Assembly (NCBI GenBank): GCA_000404785.1
Contig: ASNI01000053.1
Coordinates: 1-9,870, forward strand
Source of the DNA: Cloacimonetes bacterium SCGC AAA252-N17
GTDB taxonomy: Bacteria; Cloacimonadota; Cloacimonadia; JGIOTU-2
DNA length: 9,870 bases
Direction: 5' to 3'
In this document: in pieces, positions 1 to 7,033 of the stretch
Layout: each line of letters begins with the position of its first letter
Numbering within the stretch: position 1 is the first letter of the stretch
The notes under the pieces: model-generated
The model's input: only the letters and a program-made list of their open reading frames with translations
Database searches by the model: none
What the model was told of the DNA's origin: nothing
Position numbers and translations under genes: made by a program

Positions 1-96
1 GGTTATATAGTTATTTCATCATTCAGTTTTCCCAAAGAAAGAATTTTTCATTCAATTGTATTTATCTTCATACTTTCAATAGTTACTGTTATTTAA
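1..96 (+). CDS. Possible C-terminal tail of an upstream gene (partial)
   Basis: Frame 1 is open from the window edge to a TAA at 94-96 and encodes 31 residues. They are hydrophobic at the end (a run rich in I, V, F around residues 18-31), as in a membrane protein that finishes in a transmembrane helix. The stop would overlap the presumed start of the adaptor lipoprotein gene by about ten bases, a common operon arrangement. Against this, frame 3 is also open over nearly the same stretch (to a TGA at 108-110), and the DNA is AT-rich, so the open frame may be chance. No start codon lies in the window. The family cannot be named. Confidence 0.25.
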   Translation, partial: GYIVISSFSFPKERIFHSIVFIFILSIVTVI

Positions 97-1117
97 AACA
101 ATACTCCTGATAATTACACTGATAATATTATCTTTAAACGCCTGTTCCCAAAAACAGGAAGTTGAGCTTGAAACCATTGCTGCGGGTAAAAATTATGTAG
201 AAGTCGCAGAAGTTGAAATAAAAGATATTGAAGAAACTTTAACCTATTCCGGCACACTTGAAGCCGCAAAAGCTGCATTCGTAGGACCTGAACTCAGTAT
301 GAAGATCAAAAATCTTATGGTCAAAGAAGGAGATGTCGTCACAAAAGGACAACTGCTTGCACTGATGGACGACACGCAGCTCAAACAGGCAGAAGCACAG
401 TTCGATGTTGCCCAGAAAAACTACGAACGTATGAAGACACTAAAGAATTCCGGCTCGGTTGACAAACAGACTTTTGATCAGATCGAGTCCGCTTTCAAAA
501 CTGCCCAGTCTGCTTATGAATTTATAAAAAACAACACACACATTGTTGCTCCTCTGGACGGAATCGTCACACTTAGAACAAAGCAAGTGGGAGAATCCTT
601 TTCACCTATGCTTCCGGGCGCTCATGGCGATCCTGCGCTTTTCAGAATTGTGAATCTCGATAAATTGAAAATGAATCTTAACATTTCGGATGTGGATATA
701 AATCGCGTCAAAAAAGGACAAAAGGCGTACATTTTTGTGGATAGTGAACCTGGAAAGGCATTTATAGGAACTGTGTCATATGTTTCTCCTGAAGCAGATT
801 TAATGTCCGGCACCTTCCCTTGCAAGATCGCTATTGAAAACAAAGATCATATCCTCAAACCAAACCAATATGCCCTGACCGATATTGTGGTGAGAACTTC
901 AATTAATACACTTGTTATTCCAAAAGAGGCGCTTATTGGTGAAGGCATTGTAGTTGTTGTAAAAAATTCAATCGCATCAAAGAAAAATATCCAAACAGGT
1001 CTTTCAAATGAAAAGGAAACAGAAGTAATCTCAGGACTTCACGGAGGAGACATTGTGATTATTAACGGAGCGATCGGTTTGGCTGATAATGCTGAAGTAG
1101 TCATAAGGAATCAGTAA
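86..1117 (+). CDS. RND efflux periplasmic adaptor lipoprotein (membrane fusion protein, HlyD/AcrA type); start codon unclear
   Basis: This is the periplasmic adaptor that links an RND pump to an outer-membrane channel. The first ATG in frame (299) would cut into the lipoyl/barrel-sandwich region, yet the frame stays open upstream to 83. It encodes a lipoprotein signal: FKTILLIITLIILSLNAC, with lipobox LNAC and Cys at 143-145. Mature protein features follow: a first lipoyl half (near KIKNLMVKEGDVVTKGQLLA), an alpha-helical hairpin (about 371-530), a second lipoyl half (IVAPLDGIVTLR), then beta-barrel and membrane-proximal domains. No ATG, GTG or TTG exists between 83 and 299 in frame. A CTG at 86 (MLFKTILL if used) is the best-placed candidate and would give 343 residues. 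No Shine-Dalgarno sequence precedes it. The permease gene starts 28 nt downstream, so the two form an operon. The family call is secure, the start is not. The matching TolC-type channel is not in the window. Confidence 0.85.
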   Translation: MLFKTILLIITLIILSLNACSQKQEVELETIAAGKNYVEVAEVEIKDIEETLTYSGTLEAAKAAFVGPELSMKIKNLMVKEGDVVTKGQLLALMDDTQLKQAEAQFDVAQKNYERMKTLKNSGSVDKQTFDQIESAFKTAQSAYEFIKNNTHIVAPLDGIVTLRTKQVGESFSPMLPGAHGDPALFRIVNLDKLKMNLNISDVDINRVKKGQKAYIFVDSEPGKAFIGTVSYVSPEADLMSGTFPCKIAIENKDHILKPNQYALTDIVVRTSINTLVIPKEALIGEGIVVVVKNSIASKKNIQTGLSNEKETEVISGLHGGDIVIINGAIGLADNAEVVIRNQ

Positions 1118-1131
1118 TACCCGGCATTCAC

Positions 1132-1137
1132 AAGGAG
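1132..1137 (+). promoter_or_regulatory. Strong ribosome binding site of the RND permease gene
   Basis: AAGGAG sits 8 nt before the ATG at 1146, in the short gap after the adaptor stop codon. It fixes the permease start and shows that this organism does use canonical Shine-Dalgarno sites. That makes the lack of one before the adaptor gene more noticeable. Confidence 0.85.
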
Positions 1138-1145
1138 AAAATATC

Positions 1146-4100
1146 ATGAAATTACCAGAATTTTCAGTTAATAGACGAGTAACTGTCACAATGCTCACAG
1201 TACTTGTAGTTATACTCGGACTGGTCGCGTTTTTGATGCTTGGATTTGAGATGCTTCCCGACTTAGACTATCCTACTATCTCGATCGTAACCTATTATCC
1301 GGGTTCATCATCACAAGATGTGGAAGAAGTAGTCACCAAGCCGCTGGAAACTGCTATCGCCGGCGTAAAAAATATCAAGAATCTCAAATCTGAAAGTATG
1401 GAAAATATCTCGCTTATTCTTATTGAATTTGTGTGGGGCACGAATCTTGATTTCGCTGCCCAGGATCTGCGGGATGCCATTGATATGAGTCTTGATTATC
1501 TACCTGATGATGCTGAGCGCCCGATGGTAGTAAAGTTCAATTTAGCTGAAATGCCTATTATTTATTACGGTGTAACAGGCATGGAAAACACTTTCCAGTT
1601 AAAAAAGATACTCGAAGATGAGATTGAACCGAAGCTTAAACACCTCGATGGTGTTGCATCCATCATGATGATGGGTGGAGACGAACCTCAGAAACAGATT
1701 ATTATTGATAAAGTAAAATTAGAACAGAACGGTATTTCTATTGATGATGTTGTACGGGTTGTGGGAGCACAAAATCTCAATATGAGCGCCGGCTACGTCC
1801 AAGAAGGCATTGATGAATACATGATCCGTTCTCTTGGTGAATTCAAATCCACCGAAGAAATCGCAAATACTCCGATAAGTGTTAGCAAAAGCGGTAAAAT
1901 TATTTATGTGAAGGACATTGCCCGGGTCGAGGATGGTTTTAAGGAAGTTCGTTATGATATCCGCACTAATGGCAAGCCCACAGTAATGCTCTGGATAAGC
2001 AAGGAGTCGGGTGCAAATACGTTGGAAGTTTCTAAAATCGTCAAAAGCGAGCTTGAGAAAATTCTTGCCACCCTTCCCGAAGATATTGATTTTGTTGAGA
2101 TCTTTGACCAGGGTGATATTGTATACAGAATAACTACGAAAACAGTCAATACTGTAATTTACGGCGGCATCATTGCGATTTTGATCATGTTCTTATTCCT
2201 AAGAAATTGGCGTCCAACTCTGATCATCTCACTTGCTATCCCAATCTCTATCATTGCAACATTCATTCCACTCTATTTGGCAAAATATACTCTTAACATC
2301 ATGACGCTTGGGGGTCTGGCACTGGGGGTTGGAATGCTTGTGGATAACTCAATTGTTGTAATAGAGAACATCTACAGGCATTTGGAAAAGGGCATGAAAC
2401 GCTTCGAGGCAGCAAAGATCGGTGCATCTCAGGTAGGTATGGCGATCATGGCGTCCACGCTGACTACAGTTGCTGTATTTGTTCCCATGATCTTCGCGGG
2501 AGGATTTACCGGTCAGCTCGTTCGTGGACTCGCACTCACAGTTGCATTTTCGCTTTTTGCTTCTCTGTTTGTTGCACTCACTATTGTTCCAATGCTTGCA
2601 TCGGTCATCTTTAAGAAACGTGCGTCCGGTGAAGAATACCGGCAGGCAACTGGCAAAATATTCATTAAGATAAGAAATTTCTATTTGAAAGCGCTTCGCT
2701 GGTCGCTTCATCATCGCGGGAAAATAATCCTCATTACACTCGCCTTCTTTGTGCTGGCTGTTGTCCTCATCCCATTTATAGGTGCTGAATTCATGCCAAA
2801 GTCCGATATGCCCATGCAGGTGATCAGTGTTAAAGCACCTGTGGGAACGAGTTTAGAGCAAACGAGCGCCCTCGTCAAAGAGATGGAAGCAATAATCCAG
2901 AGTATGCCCGAAGTTGTAGATATCATGTCTGCGACAGGCGCAATGACAGAAGGTATGGCAGCAGCAGATCCGACAAATCCTCAGGGTTCAAATGAAGCAC
3001 AAATATTCTTTAGAATATGCTATAAAGAAGAAAGAGATATCAGCTCTGAGCAGATAAAAGAGACCATACGAAAAAAGCTCCCGCATCTCGAGGATGTTCA
3101 AATCACGTTCATGGATATGTCCGGCGAAATGATGGGCGGGTCTGGCGCTCCGATCTCTATCAAAATATTTGGCAAGGACCTTGATTATCTTCGCAAGATA
3201 AGCAGACAGGTTGAAGAAAAAATCTCGGCAATTCCCGACATTGTAGATGTACAAAATACTTACAAACAGGCAAAGCCGGAACTGCATATCCACATAAATA
3301 GAGACAAGGCATTTCGTTATGGATTAACAACCGCACAGATCGAGTCTTCGATCCGCACCGCAACTTACGGTAGAATTGCCAGTATTTTCCGCGAAGCAGG
3401 TGATGAAATTGAAATTCTCGTTCGATATGATAAACCCAACAGAAACAGCATTAAAGACCTTGAAGAAATTACGCTTACTTCACCGATGGGATTCTCTGTT
3501 CCGCTTAAGCAAGTCGCAAATTGGGATTTGGGTGAAGGACCTTTGACAATCTCACGAGAACATCAAACCAGAAAAGTAACGATTACTGCAGACCTTTCGG
3601 GTAAAGACCTGAACACCACCGTTCAGGAGATCAAGAAAGAACTTCAAAGCATAACAGATAATCTCCCTGTTGGCTACTTTATAGAATATGGTGGTGCTTA
3701 TGAAGACATGAAGGAAAGCTTCATTACGCTCTTCTATGCACTGCTTCTTGCCGCACTCCTTGTTTATGTGATCCTTGCGTCACAATTCGAATCCTTCAGA
3801 CAGCCCTTTGTGATCATGTTCACGCTCCCTCTTGCCTATATCGGTGTGATATACATGCTTGTCGCTACAGGCACGACGCTGAGCGCGATAACCTTTGTGG
3901 GAATTATTGTGCTATCCGGTATTGTGGTAAATAATGGTATCGTGCTTGTAGATCATATCAATCAGCTTCGCAGAGAGGGACTGAAACCGCAGGAAGCCAT
4001 CGTACAGGCAGGTTCTGACAGAATGCGTCCCGTGCTTATCACTGCGATAACGACCATTGGTGGCATGCTGCCAATGGCAATAAGTACCGGGCAGGGCTCA

Positions 4101-4238
4101 GAAATGCGTTCTCCTCTTGCGATTGCAGTCATTGGCGGACTTATTACTGCAACACTATTTACGCTTCTTATTATTCCTACGATCTATTCTTGGGTGGAAA
4201 GGATTTCTTACAAGAAAGGCAAAAAGATAACCGAATAA
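1146..4238 (+). CDS. RND multidrug/hydrophobe efflux permease (HAE1/AcrB-like family)
   Basis: Inner-membrane proton-driven pump subunit, 1030 residues, the normal length for the AcrB/MexB superfamily. TM1 lies at about residues 12-34, followed by a large periplasmic porter domain. TM2-TM6 begin near residue 335. A second half follows with TM7 near 523-547, a second porter domain, and TM8-TM12 from about 859. The TM4 proton-relay region reads GMLVDNSIVVIEN, with Asp400 matching AcrB Asp407 and Asn401 in place of Asp408. In TM10 the sequence VVNNGIVLVDH puts Asn929 where AcrB has Lys940. Both substitutions occur in many HAE1 pumps of the SwrC-like branch, so I do not read them as loss of function. 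The gene follows the adaptor in one operon and ends just before a hairpin. Substrate cannot be told from sequence: drugs, bile salts or lipids are all possible. Confidence 0.95.
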   Translation: MKLPEFSVNRRVTVTMLTVLVVILGLVAFLMLGFEMLPDLDYPTISIVTYYPGSSSQDVEEVVTKPLETAIAGVKNIKNLKSESMENISLILIEFVWGTNLDFAAQDLRDAIDMSLDYLPDDAERPMVVKFNLAEMPIIYYGVTGMENTFQLKKILEDEIEPKLKHLDGVASIMMMGGDEPQKQIIIDKVKLEQNGISIDDVVRVVGAQNLNMSAGYVQEGIDEYMIRSLGEFKSTEEIANTPISVSKSGKIIYVKDIARVEDGFKEVRYDIRTNGKPTVMLWISKESGANTLEVSKIVKSELEKILATLPEDIDFVEIFDQGDIVYRITTKTVNTVIYGGIIAILIMFLFLRNWRPTLIISLAIPISIIATFIPLYLAKYTLNIMTLGGLALGVGMLVDNSIVVIENIYRHLEKGMKRFEAAKIGASQVGMAIMASTLTTVAVFVPMIFAGGFTGQLVRGLALTVAFSLFASLFVALTIVPMLASVIFKKRASGEEYRQATGKIFIKIRNFYLKALRWSLHHRGKIILITLAFFVLAVVLIPFIGAEFMPKSDMPMQVISVKAPVGTSLEQTSALVKEMEAIIQSMPEVVDIMSATGAMTEGMAAADPTNPQGSNEAQIFFRICYKEERDISSEQIKETIRKKLPHLEDVQITFMDMSGEMMGGSGAPISIKIFGKDLDYLRKISRQVEEKISAIPDIVDVQNTYKQAKPELHIHINRDKAFRYGLTTAQIESSIRTATYGRIASIFREAGDEIEILVRYDKPNRNSIKDLEEITLTSPMGFSVPLKQVANWDLGEGPLTISREHQTRKVTITADLSGKDLNTTVQEIKKELQSITDNLPVGYFIEYGGAYEDMKESFITLFYALLLAALLVYVILASQFESFRQPFVIMFTLPLAYIGVIYMLVATGTTLSAITFVGIIVLSGIVVNNGIVLVDHINQLRREGLKPQEAIVQAGSDRMRPVLITAITTIGGMLPMAISTGQGSEMRSPLAIAVIGGLITATLFTLLIIPTIYSWVERISYKKGKKITE

Positions 4239-4250
4239 ACAGATAAATAT

Positions 4251-4391
4251 TTACATAAATAGGAATGCTCCCAAAGCGAAGAGCATTCCTATTATTATCG
4301 TTAAACTTGAAACAAAAATAGGAACATTAATCACTCCTTTAAACTTATCATCAATCCTAAACAAAGCCAGTAAAAAATATTTTAAAAGCAT
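4251..4391 (-). CDS. Small membrane protein of 46 residues, unrecognised
   Basis: An ATG at 4391 on the minus strand is preceded by AAAGGAG (4402-4396) with a 4-nt spacer, one of the strongest ribosome sites in the window. The frame runs 46 codons to TAA at 4253-4251. The product starts MLLKYFLLALFRIDDKFKG and continues with a hydrophobic helix of roughly 22 residues (NVPIFVSSLTIIIGMLFALG and onward) up to the C-terminus. It is predicted to be a single-span membrane peptide with a basic/acidic linker (RIDDKFK). It is convergent with the RND permease gene, with only 12 nt between the stops, and divergent from the restriction cassette. A second AAGGAG inside the gene (4339-4334) precedes an out-of-frame ATG that opens only 8 codons. 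I do not recognise a family. It may be a genuine small protein, or a remnant of a longer membrane protein; the ribosome site favours the former. Confidence 0.5.
   Translation of the reverse strand: MLLKYFLLALFRIDDKFKGVINVPIFVSSLTIIIGMLFALGAFLFM
4258..4293 (+). terminator. 13-bp hairpin after the RND operon, inside the 3' end of the small minus-strand gene
   Basis: AATAGGAATGCTC (4258-4270) and GAGCATTCCTATT (4281-4293) are perfect reverse complements around a 10-nt loop. The hairpin starts 20 nt after the permease stop codon, where an intrinsic terminator is expected. The following tract (ATTATCGTT) is only weakly T-rich, so termination may be inefficient or factor-assisted. The same bases encode the terminal helix of the 46-residue minus-strand protein, so the palindrome has to serve both strands if both features are real. 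Confidence 0.55.
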
Positions 4392-4501
4392 GATACTCCT
4401 TTGTTCAATATAAAACCTTTAAATTTTATTAATTTTTTTTGACAAAAATATAACAAGTATTTCATTCTTGTGATGAGAATATAAACAAGAAGTTGGTTAA
4501 A
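4392..4501. promoter_or_regulatory. Divergent AT-rich promoter region between the small minus-strand gene and the restriction cassette
   Basis: This stretch separates two divergent starts and is extremely AT-rich (a T8 run at 4433-4440). On the plus strand TTGACA at 4439-4444 is a perfect -35 hexamer, but no good -10 box lies 16-18 nt further on (TTCATT or CATTCT at best). A sigma-70 promoter is therefore possible rather than shown. The 10-mer TTGTGATGAG (4468-4477), upstream of the nuclease gene, recurs in inverted orientation after the methyltransferase gene at 6147-6156. The weak site AACAAGAAG at 4484-4492 is the nearest thing to a ribosome site for the nuclease ATG at 4502. Confidence 0.3.
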
Positions 4502-5185
4502 ATGAATTTTATATCGGAGTTCAATAAAATTATTTCAGAACAATACCCAGATGGATTAGAGTGGGGCTTGGTAGGTATTTTGACCAAACAGTCAAAAGTC
4601 TATACGCTTTCATATGACTCAAAAATATTATCTGGTATGTTTGAAATTTTTTGTGAACCTATAGTTATGAAAATTGCAGAGAAAAATGATCTTTTCGTTG
4701 AAAAATCATCTCAAACAGCATATCCGGATTTTACACTATTCAGAAAACAAGATGATACAAAAAAAATTGCTGTTGAGGTTAAGTCAACGTATAGAAAATA
4801 TAATAAAAACGGAAGTGTAAAAAATTTCAGCTACACACTTGGCTCTTACAAGTCCTATCTTCGTGATCCCAAAGGCAAGAAAAATATACTTTATCCTTAT
4901 CATGAATATAAAGAGCATTGGATCATTGGTTTTTTATATTCAAGAAATCCTGAATGCAAAATTACAGAAATAAAACAAGTAATAGAAGCATCTCAACTTA
5001 AATCACCATTTAGTAACATTGAATACTTTGTTCAAAAGAAATATAAAATTGCCGGAAGAAAACCTGGAAGTGGAAATACAACCAACATTGGATCGATAAA
5101 AAGTAATACAGTTGAAGATTTCCAAAACGGAGACAAAGGATTTTCATCGAAAGAGAAATTTGATACTTACTGGAAAAATTATTAA
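4502..5185 (+). CDS. EcoRV-like type II restriction endonuclease, C-terminally short
   Basis: Predicted to cut double-stranded DNA at GATATC. From memory of the EcoRV protein the resemblance runs through the whole chain: IAEK in the helix before the core, YPDFTL, KKIA(V)EVK, the HWIIG strand, AG...GSGNTTNIGSI and the final YWKNY. With the ATG at 4502 (227 residues) the PD-(D/E)xK residues are Asp76, Glu92 and Lys94. They match EcoRV Asp74, Asp90 and Lys92 with identical spacing, Asp90 being replaced by Glu. The base-reading loop GSGNTTNIGS (189-198) is the same as in EcoRV, which supports the same target. A TTG at 4493 would add three residues (MVK) but is less likely than the ATG. The protein stops right after YWKNY, whereas EcoRV (about 245 residues) continues for about 28 more. 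The gene is much more AT-rich than its flanks (for example 14 G+C in 4621-4680 against 28 in 1321-1380), as expected of a transferred cassette. Confidence 0.92.
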   Translation: MNFISEFNKIISEQYPDGLEWGLVGILTKQSKVYTLSYDSKILSGMFEIFCEPIVMKIAEKNDLFVEKSSQTAYPDFTLFRKQDDTKKIAVEVKSTYRKYNKNGSVKNFSYTLGSYKSYLRDPKGKKNILYPYHEYKEHWIIGFLYSRNPECKITEIKQVIEASQLKSPFSNIEYFVQKKYKIAGRKPGSGNTTNIGSIKSNTVEDFQNGDKGFSSKEKFDTYWKNY

Positions 5186-5190
5186 GCATT

Positions 5191-6126
5191 ATGAATGACT
5201 ATATATTGCCAAAATTCCTAGATAAAGTTACAATTCCTCCAATTAAATGTCAGGGAATTAAAACAAAATTGGTTCAATGGATATTATCCAATTCAATACT
5301 GCATAAAGAATCAACTTGGGTCGAACCTTTTTTGGGATCAGGTGTAGTTGGTTTTAATTCTGGAGCTAGACATGCACTCATGAACGATATAAATCCACAT
5401 ATAATAAATTTTTATATATCCTTGCAATCAAATTTAATTAATGAATTCATCATTAGGGAATACTTGGAAAAAGAGGGCTACTTTTTAAGCACAAAGGGTG
5501 AGTCTCATTATTATAAAATCAGGGATCGCTTTAATGCTAAACATGATCCGCTTGATTTTCTCTTTTTATCCAGAGCCGGATTTAATGGTGTAATGAGATT
5601 TAATTCCCACGGGTTATTTAATATACCTTTTTGTAAAAAACCAAATAGATTTTCAAAAAGCTATATAACAAAAATAGTGAATCAAGTTTCAGCAATTCAG
5701 TTTATTATACAAAAAAATTCATGGAAATTCACGAATAAAGATTTTGAAGCGATTATCACTTCCGCAAAATCTAACGACTTCATATATTGTGATCCTCCAT
5801 ATTATGGAAGACATGTTGATTATTACAATTCCTGGAACGAAAGTAGTGAATTAAAATTATATGAATTATTAAAATCATTAAAAACCAATTTTATTCTCTC
5901 CACCTGGCACAGTAATAAGTATAGAAAAAATCCAAATATTGAAAAACTGTGGAGTAAATTTAAAATATTAACAAGAGAACATTTTTATCATATTGGAGCT
6001 AAAGAAATAAATCGTAATTCAATAAAAGAAGCAATCATTCTAAATTTTGAACCTTTTAATGAAATTGATTTTGGATTAAAACAACTAACTATTTGGGATA
6101 ATAAAACATATCAGGTTTCTACTTAA
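5191..6126 (+). CDS. EcoRV-like DNA adenine-N6 methyltransferase (Dam family, alpha class)
   Basis: The partner enzyme that protects host DNA, presumably by methylating an adenine in GATATC (M.EcoRV modifies the first A). At 311 residues it is similar in length to M.EcoRV, about 300. Motifs appear in alpha-class order. Motif X is PPIKCQGIKTKL (residues 16-27). Motif I, which binds S-adenosylmethionine, is WVEPFLGSGVVGFN (43-56). An acidic NDINPH follows (65-70). The family block DFLFLSRAGFNGVMRFN lies at 122-138 and FCKKPNRF at 147-154. Catalytic motif IV is YCDPPYYGRHVDYY (199-212, with DPPY at 201-204), and the STWH and HFYHIGA blocks follow. The ATG lies 5 nt after the nuclease stop with no convincing ribosome site, so translation is probably coupled to the nuclease. 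The same AT-rich composition marks both genes as one unit. No controller (C) gene is visible. Confidence 0.94.
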   Translation: MNDYILPKFLDKVTIPPIKCQGIKTKLVQWILSNSILHKESTWVEPFLGSGVVGFNSGARHALMNDINPHIINFYISLQSNLINEFIIREYLEKEGYFLSTKGESHYYKIRDRFNAKHDPLDFLFLSRAGFNGVMRFNSHGLFNIPFCKKPNRFSKSYITKIVNQVSAIQFIIQKNSWKFTNKDFEAIITSAKSNDFIYCDPPYYGRHVDYYNSWNESSELKLYELLKSLKTNFILSTWHSNKYRKNPNIEKLWSKFKILTREHFYHIGAKEINRNSIKEAIILNFEPFNEIDFGLKQLTIWDNKTYQVST

Positions 6127-6161
6127 TTTTTCAAATATAGCACTTACTCATCACAATCTTA

Positions 6162-6189
6162 TTGACACGATTTGCATAAACACTAAACT
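6162..6189 (+). promoter_or_regulatory. Candidate sigma-70 promoter of the HD-domain gene
   Basis: TTGACA (6162-6167) is followed after 16 nt by TAAACT (6184-6189), a 4/6 match to the -10 consensus. Transcription would begin near 6196, about 30 nt before the ATG at 6227. It sits in the 100-nt gap after the methyltransferase gene and gives the HD gene its own transcription start independent of the restriction cassette. The call rests on consensus matching only. Confidence 0.4.
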
Positions 6190-6226
6190 ATCAATGAAAA
6201 AAAATAAATGGAAAAGATAACTTATT

Positions 6227-7033
6227 ATGTTTAAGAAAACTCATAAACAAATAGCTCTTGAAAAGGCGATCCTTTCTCACCTTGAAGGGAAATCAACTGA
6301 AGTAGCGAACTATATTTTTAATGACCCTGAGATACAAGCACTCCAGGATTATGCGAACACTGTTTCAATAAAGCGGCTCGGTTTCAATGACCATGGTCCT
6401 GTCCATATGAGAACTGCGGCTTTGAATGCGCTCATTATGTTTGATCTACTTCATGATGCAGGCATCAAGTTCAATCTTGAAGCAGAAAAGCTTGGCACTC
6501 ATGAGGATAGTGAAGTATGTGTGCTGACCGCATCACTTCTTCACGATGTAGGTATGACCGCAACTCGCGATCATCATGAAATTATTGGAATTATCTTTGC
6601 TGAGCCGATCATCCGGCGCATTCTCGATGTGGTCTATAAGGATAACATCCACAAAAAAACAATTTTGAAAGCTATGATCATAGAAGGCATCTTCGGGCAT
6701 ATGGCTACAGAAAAGGTCTATTCTCTTGAAGCAGGTCTTGTTCTCATCGGTGATGGCTGTGATATGGAAAAAGGGCGCTCACGCATCACTACACTCCTCT
6801 CTCAGCAACCGCGAGTAGGAGATATTCATAAGTATTCTGCAAGCTCAATTCAAAAAGTGAACATCCTTCCGGGAAATAAGAAACCTATTAAAATTTTGAT
6901 AGAAATGTCTCAGTCTGCCGGGTTCTTCCAGATCGAAGAAGTACTTTTTCCCAAGATCATTTCAAGCCCTGTGAAGCCCTATATCGAGCTTTACGGTCAG
7001 GTCAAAAATGAAAAAATGATGCAGTATTTGTAA
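6227..7033 (+). CDS. HD-domain metal-dependent phosphohydrolase, substrate unknown
   Basis: A 268-residue cytoplasmic protein of the HD superfamily, whose members hydrolyse phosphoester bonds in nucleotides or cyclic nucleotides using one or two metal ions. Candidate metal ligands are visible: His56 and His60 in NDHGPVH, the HD pair His106-Asp107 in SLLHDVGM, His116-His117 in RDHHEI, His158 in FGHM, and Asp176 and Asp179 in LIGDGCDMEKGRSRI. The C-terminal part (HKYSASSIQKV, then KPIKILIEMSQSAGFFQIEE) resembles a subfamily I associate with archaea and some deep-branching bacteria. That placement is from memory. No second signalling domain is attached. No clear Shine-Dalgarno precedes the ATG. 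The base composition returns to that of the RND region, so this gene belongs to the resident chromosome rather than the cassette. Its TAA (7031-7033) directly abuts the convergent stop at 7034-7036. Confidence 0.85.
   Translation: MFKKTHKQIALEKAILSHLEGKSTEVANYIFNDPEIQALQDYANTVSIKRLGFNDHGPVHMRTAALNALIMFDLLHDAGIKFNLEAEKLGTHEDSEVCVLTASLLHDVGMTATRDHHEIIGIIFAEPIIRRILDVVYKDNIHKKTILKAMIIEGIFGHMATEKVYSLEAGLVLIGDGCDMEKGRSRITTLLSQQPRVGDIHKYSASSIQKVNILPGNKKPIKILIEMSQSAGFFQIEEVLFPKIISSPVKPYIELYGQVKNEKMMQYL

Noticed and set aside
2340..2360. Loss of the proton relay in the RND permease (VDNS instead of VDDA, and Asn for the TM10 Lys)
   Set aside because: These residues are common in a large branch of HAE1 pumps, so they do not indicate an inactive or novel transporter.
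2349..2714. 121-codon minus-strand open frame inside the RND permease gene
   Set aside because: It overlaps the clearly conserved permease frame, its product is Cys/Lys/Arg-rich without any recognisable domain, and there is no ribosome site or operon context. It is a shadow frame, as are the other minus-strand frames across 1295-3363.
6194..6220. Eight-codon leader ORF (MKKNKWKR) before the HD-domain gene
   Set aside because: It starts almost at the predicted transcription start with no room for a ribosome site, and the A-rich stretch makes a short Lys-rich ORF likely by chance.
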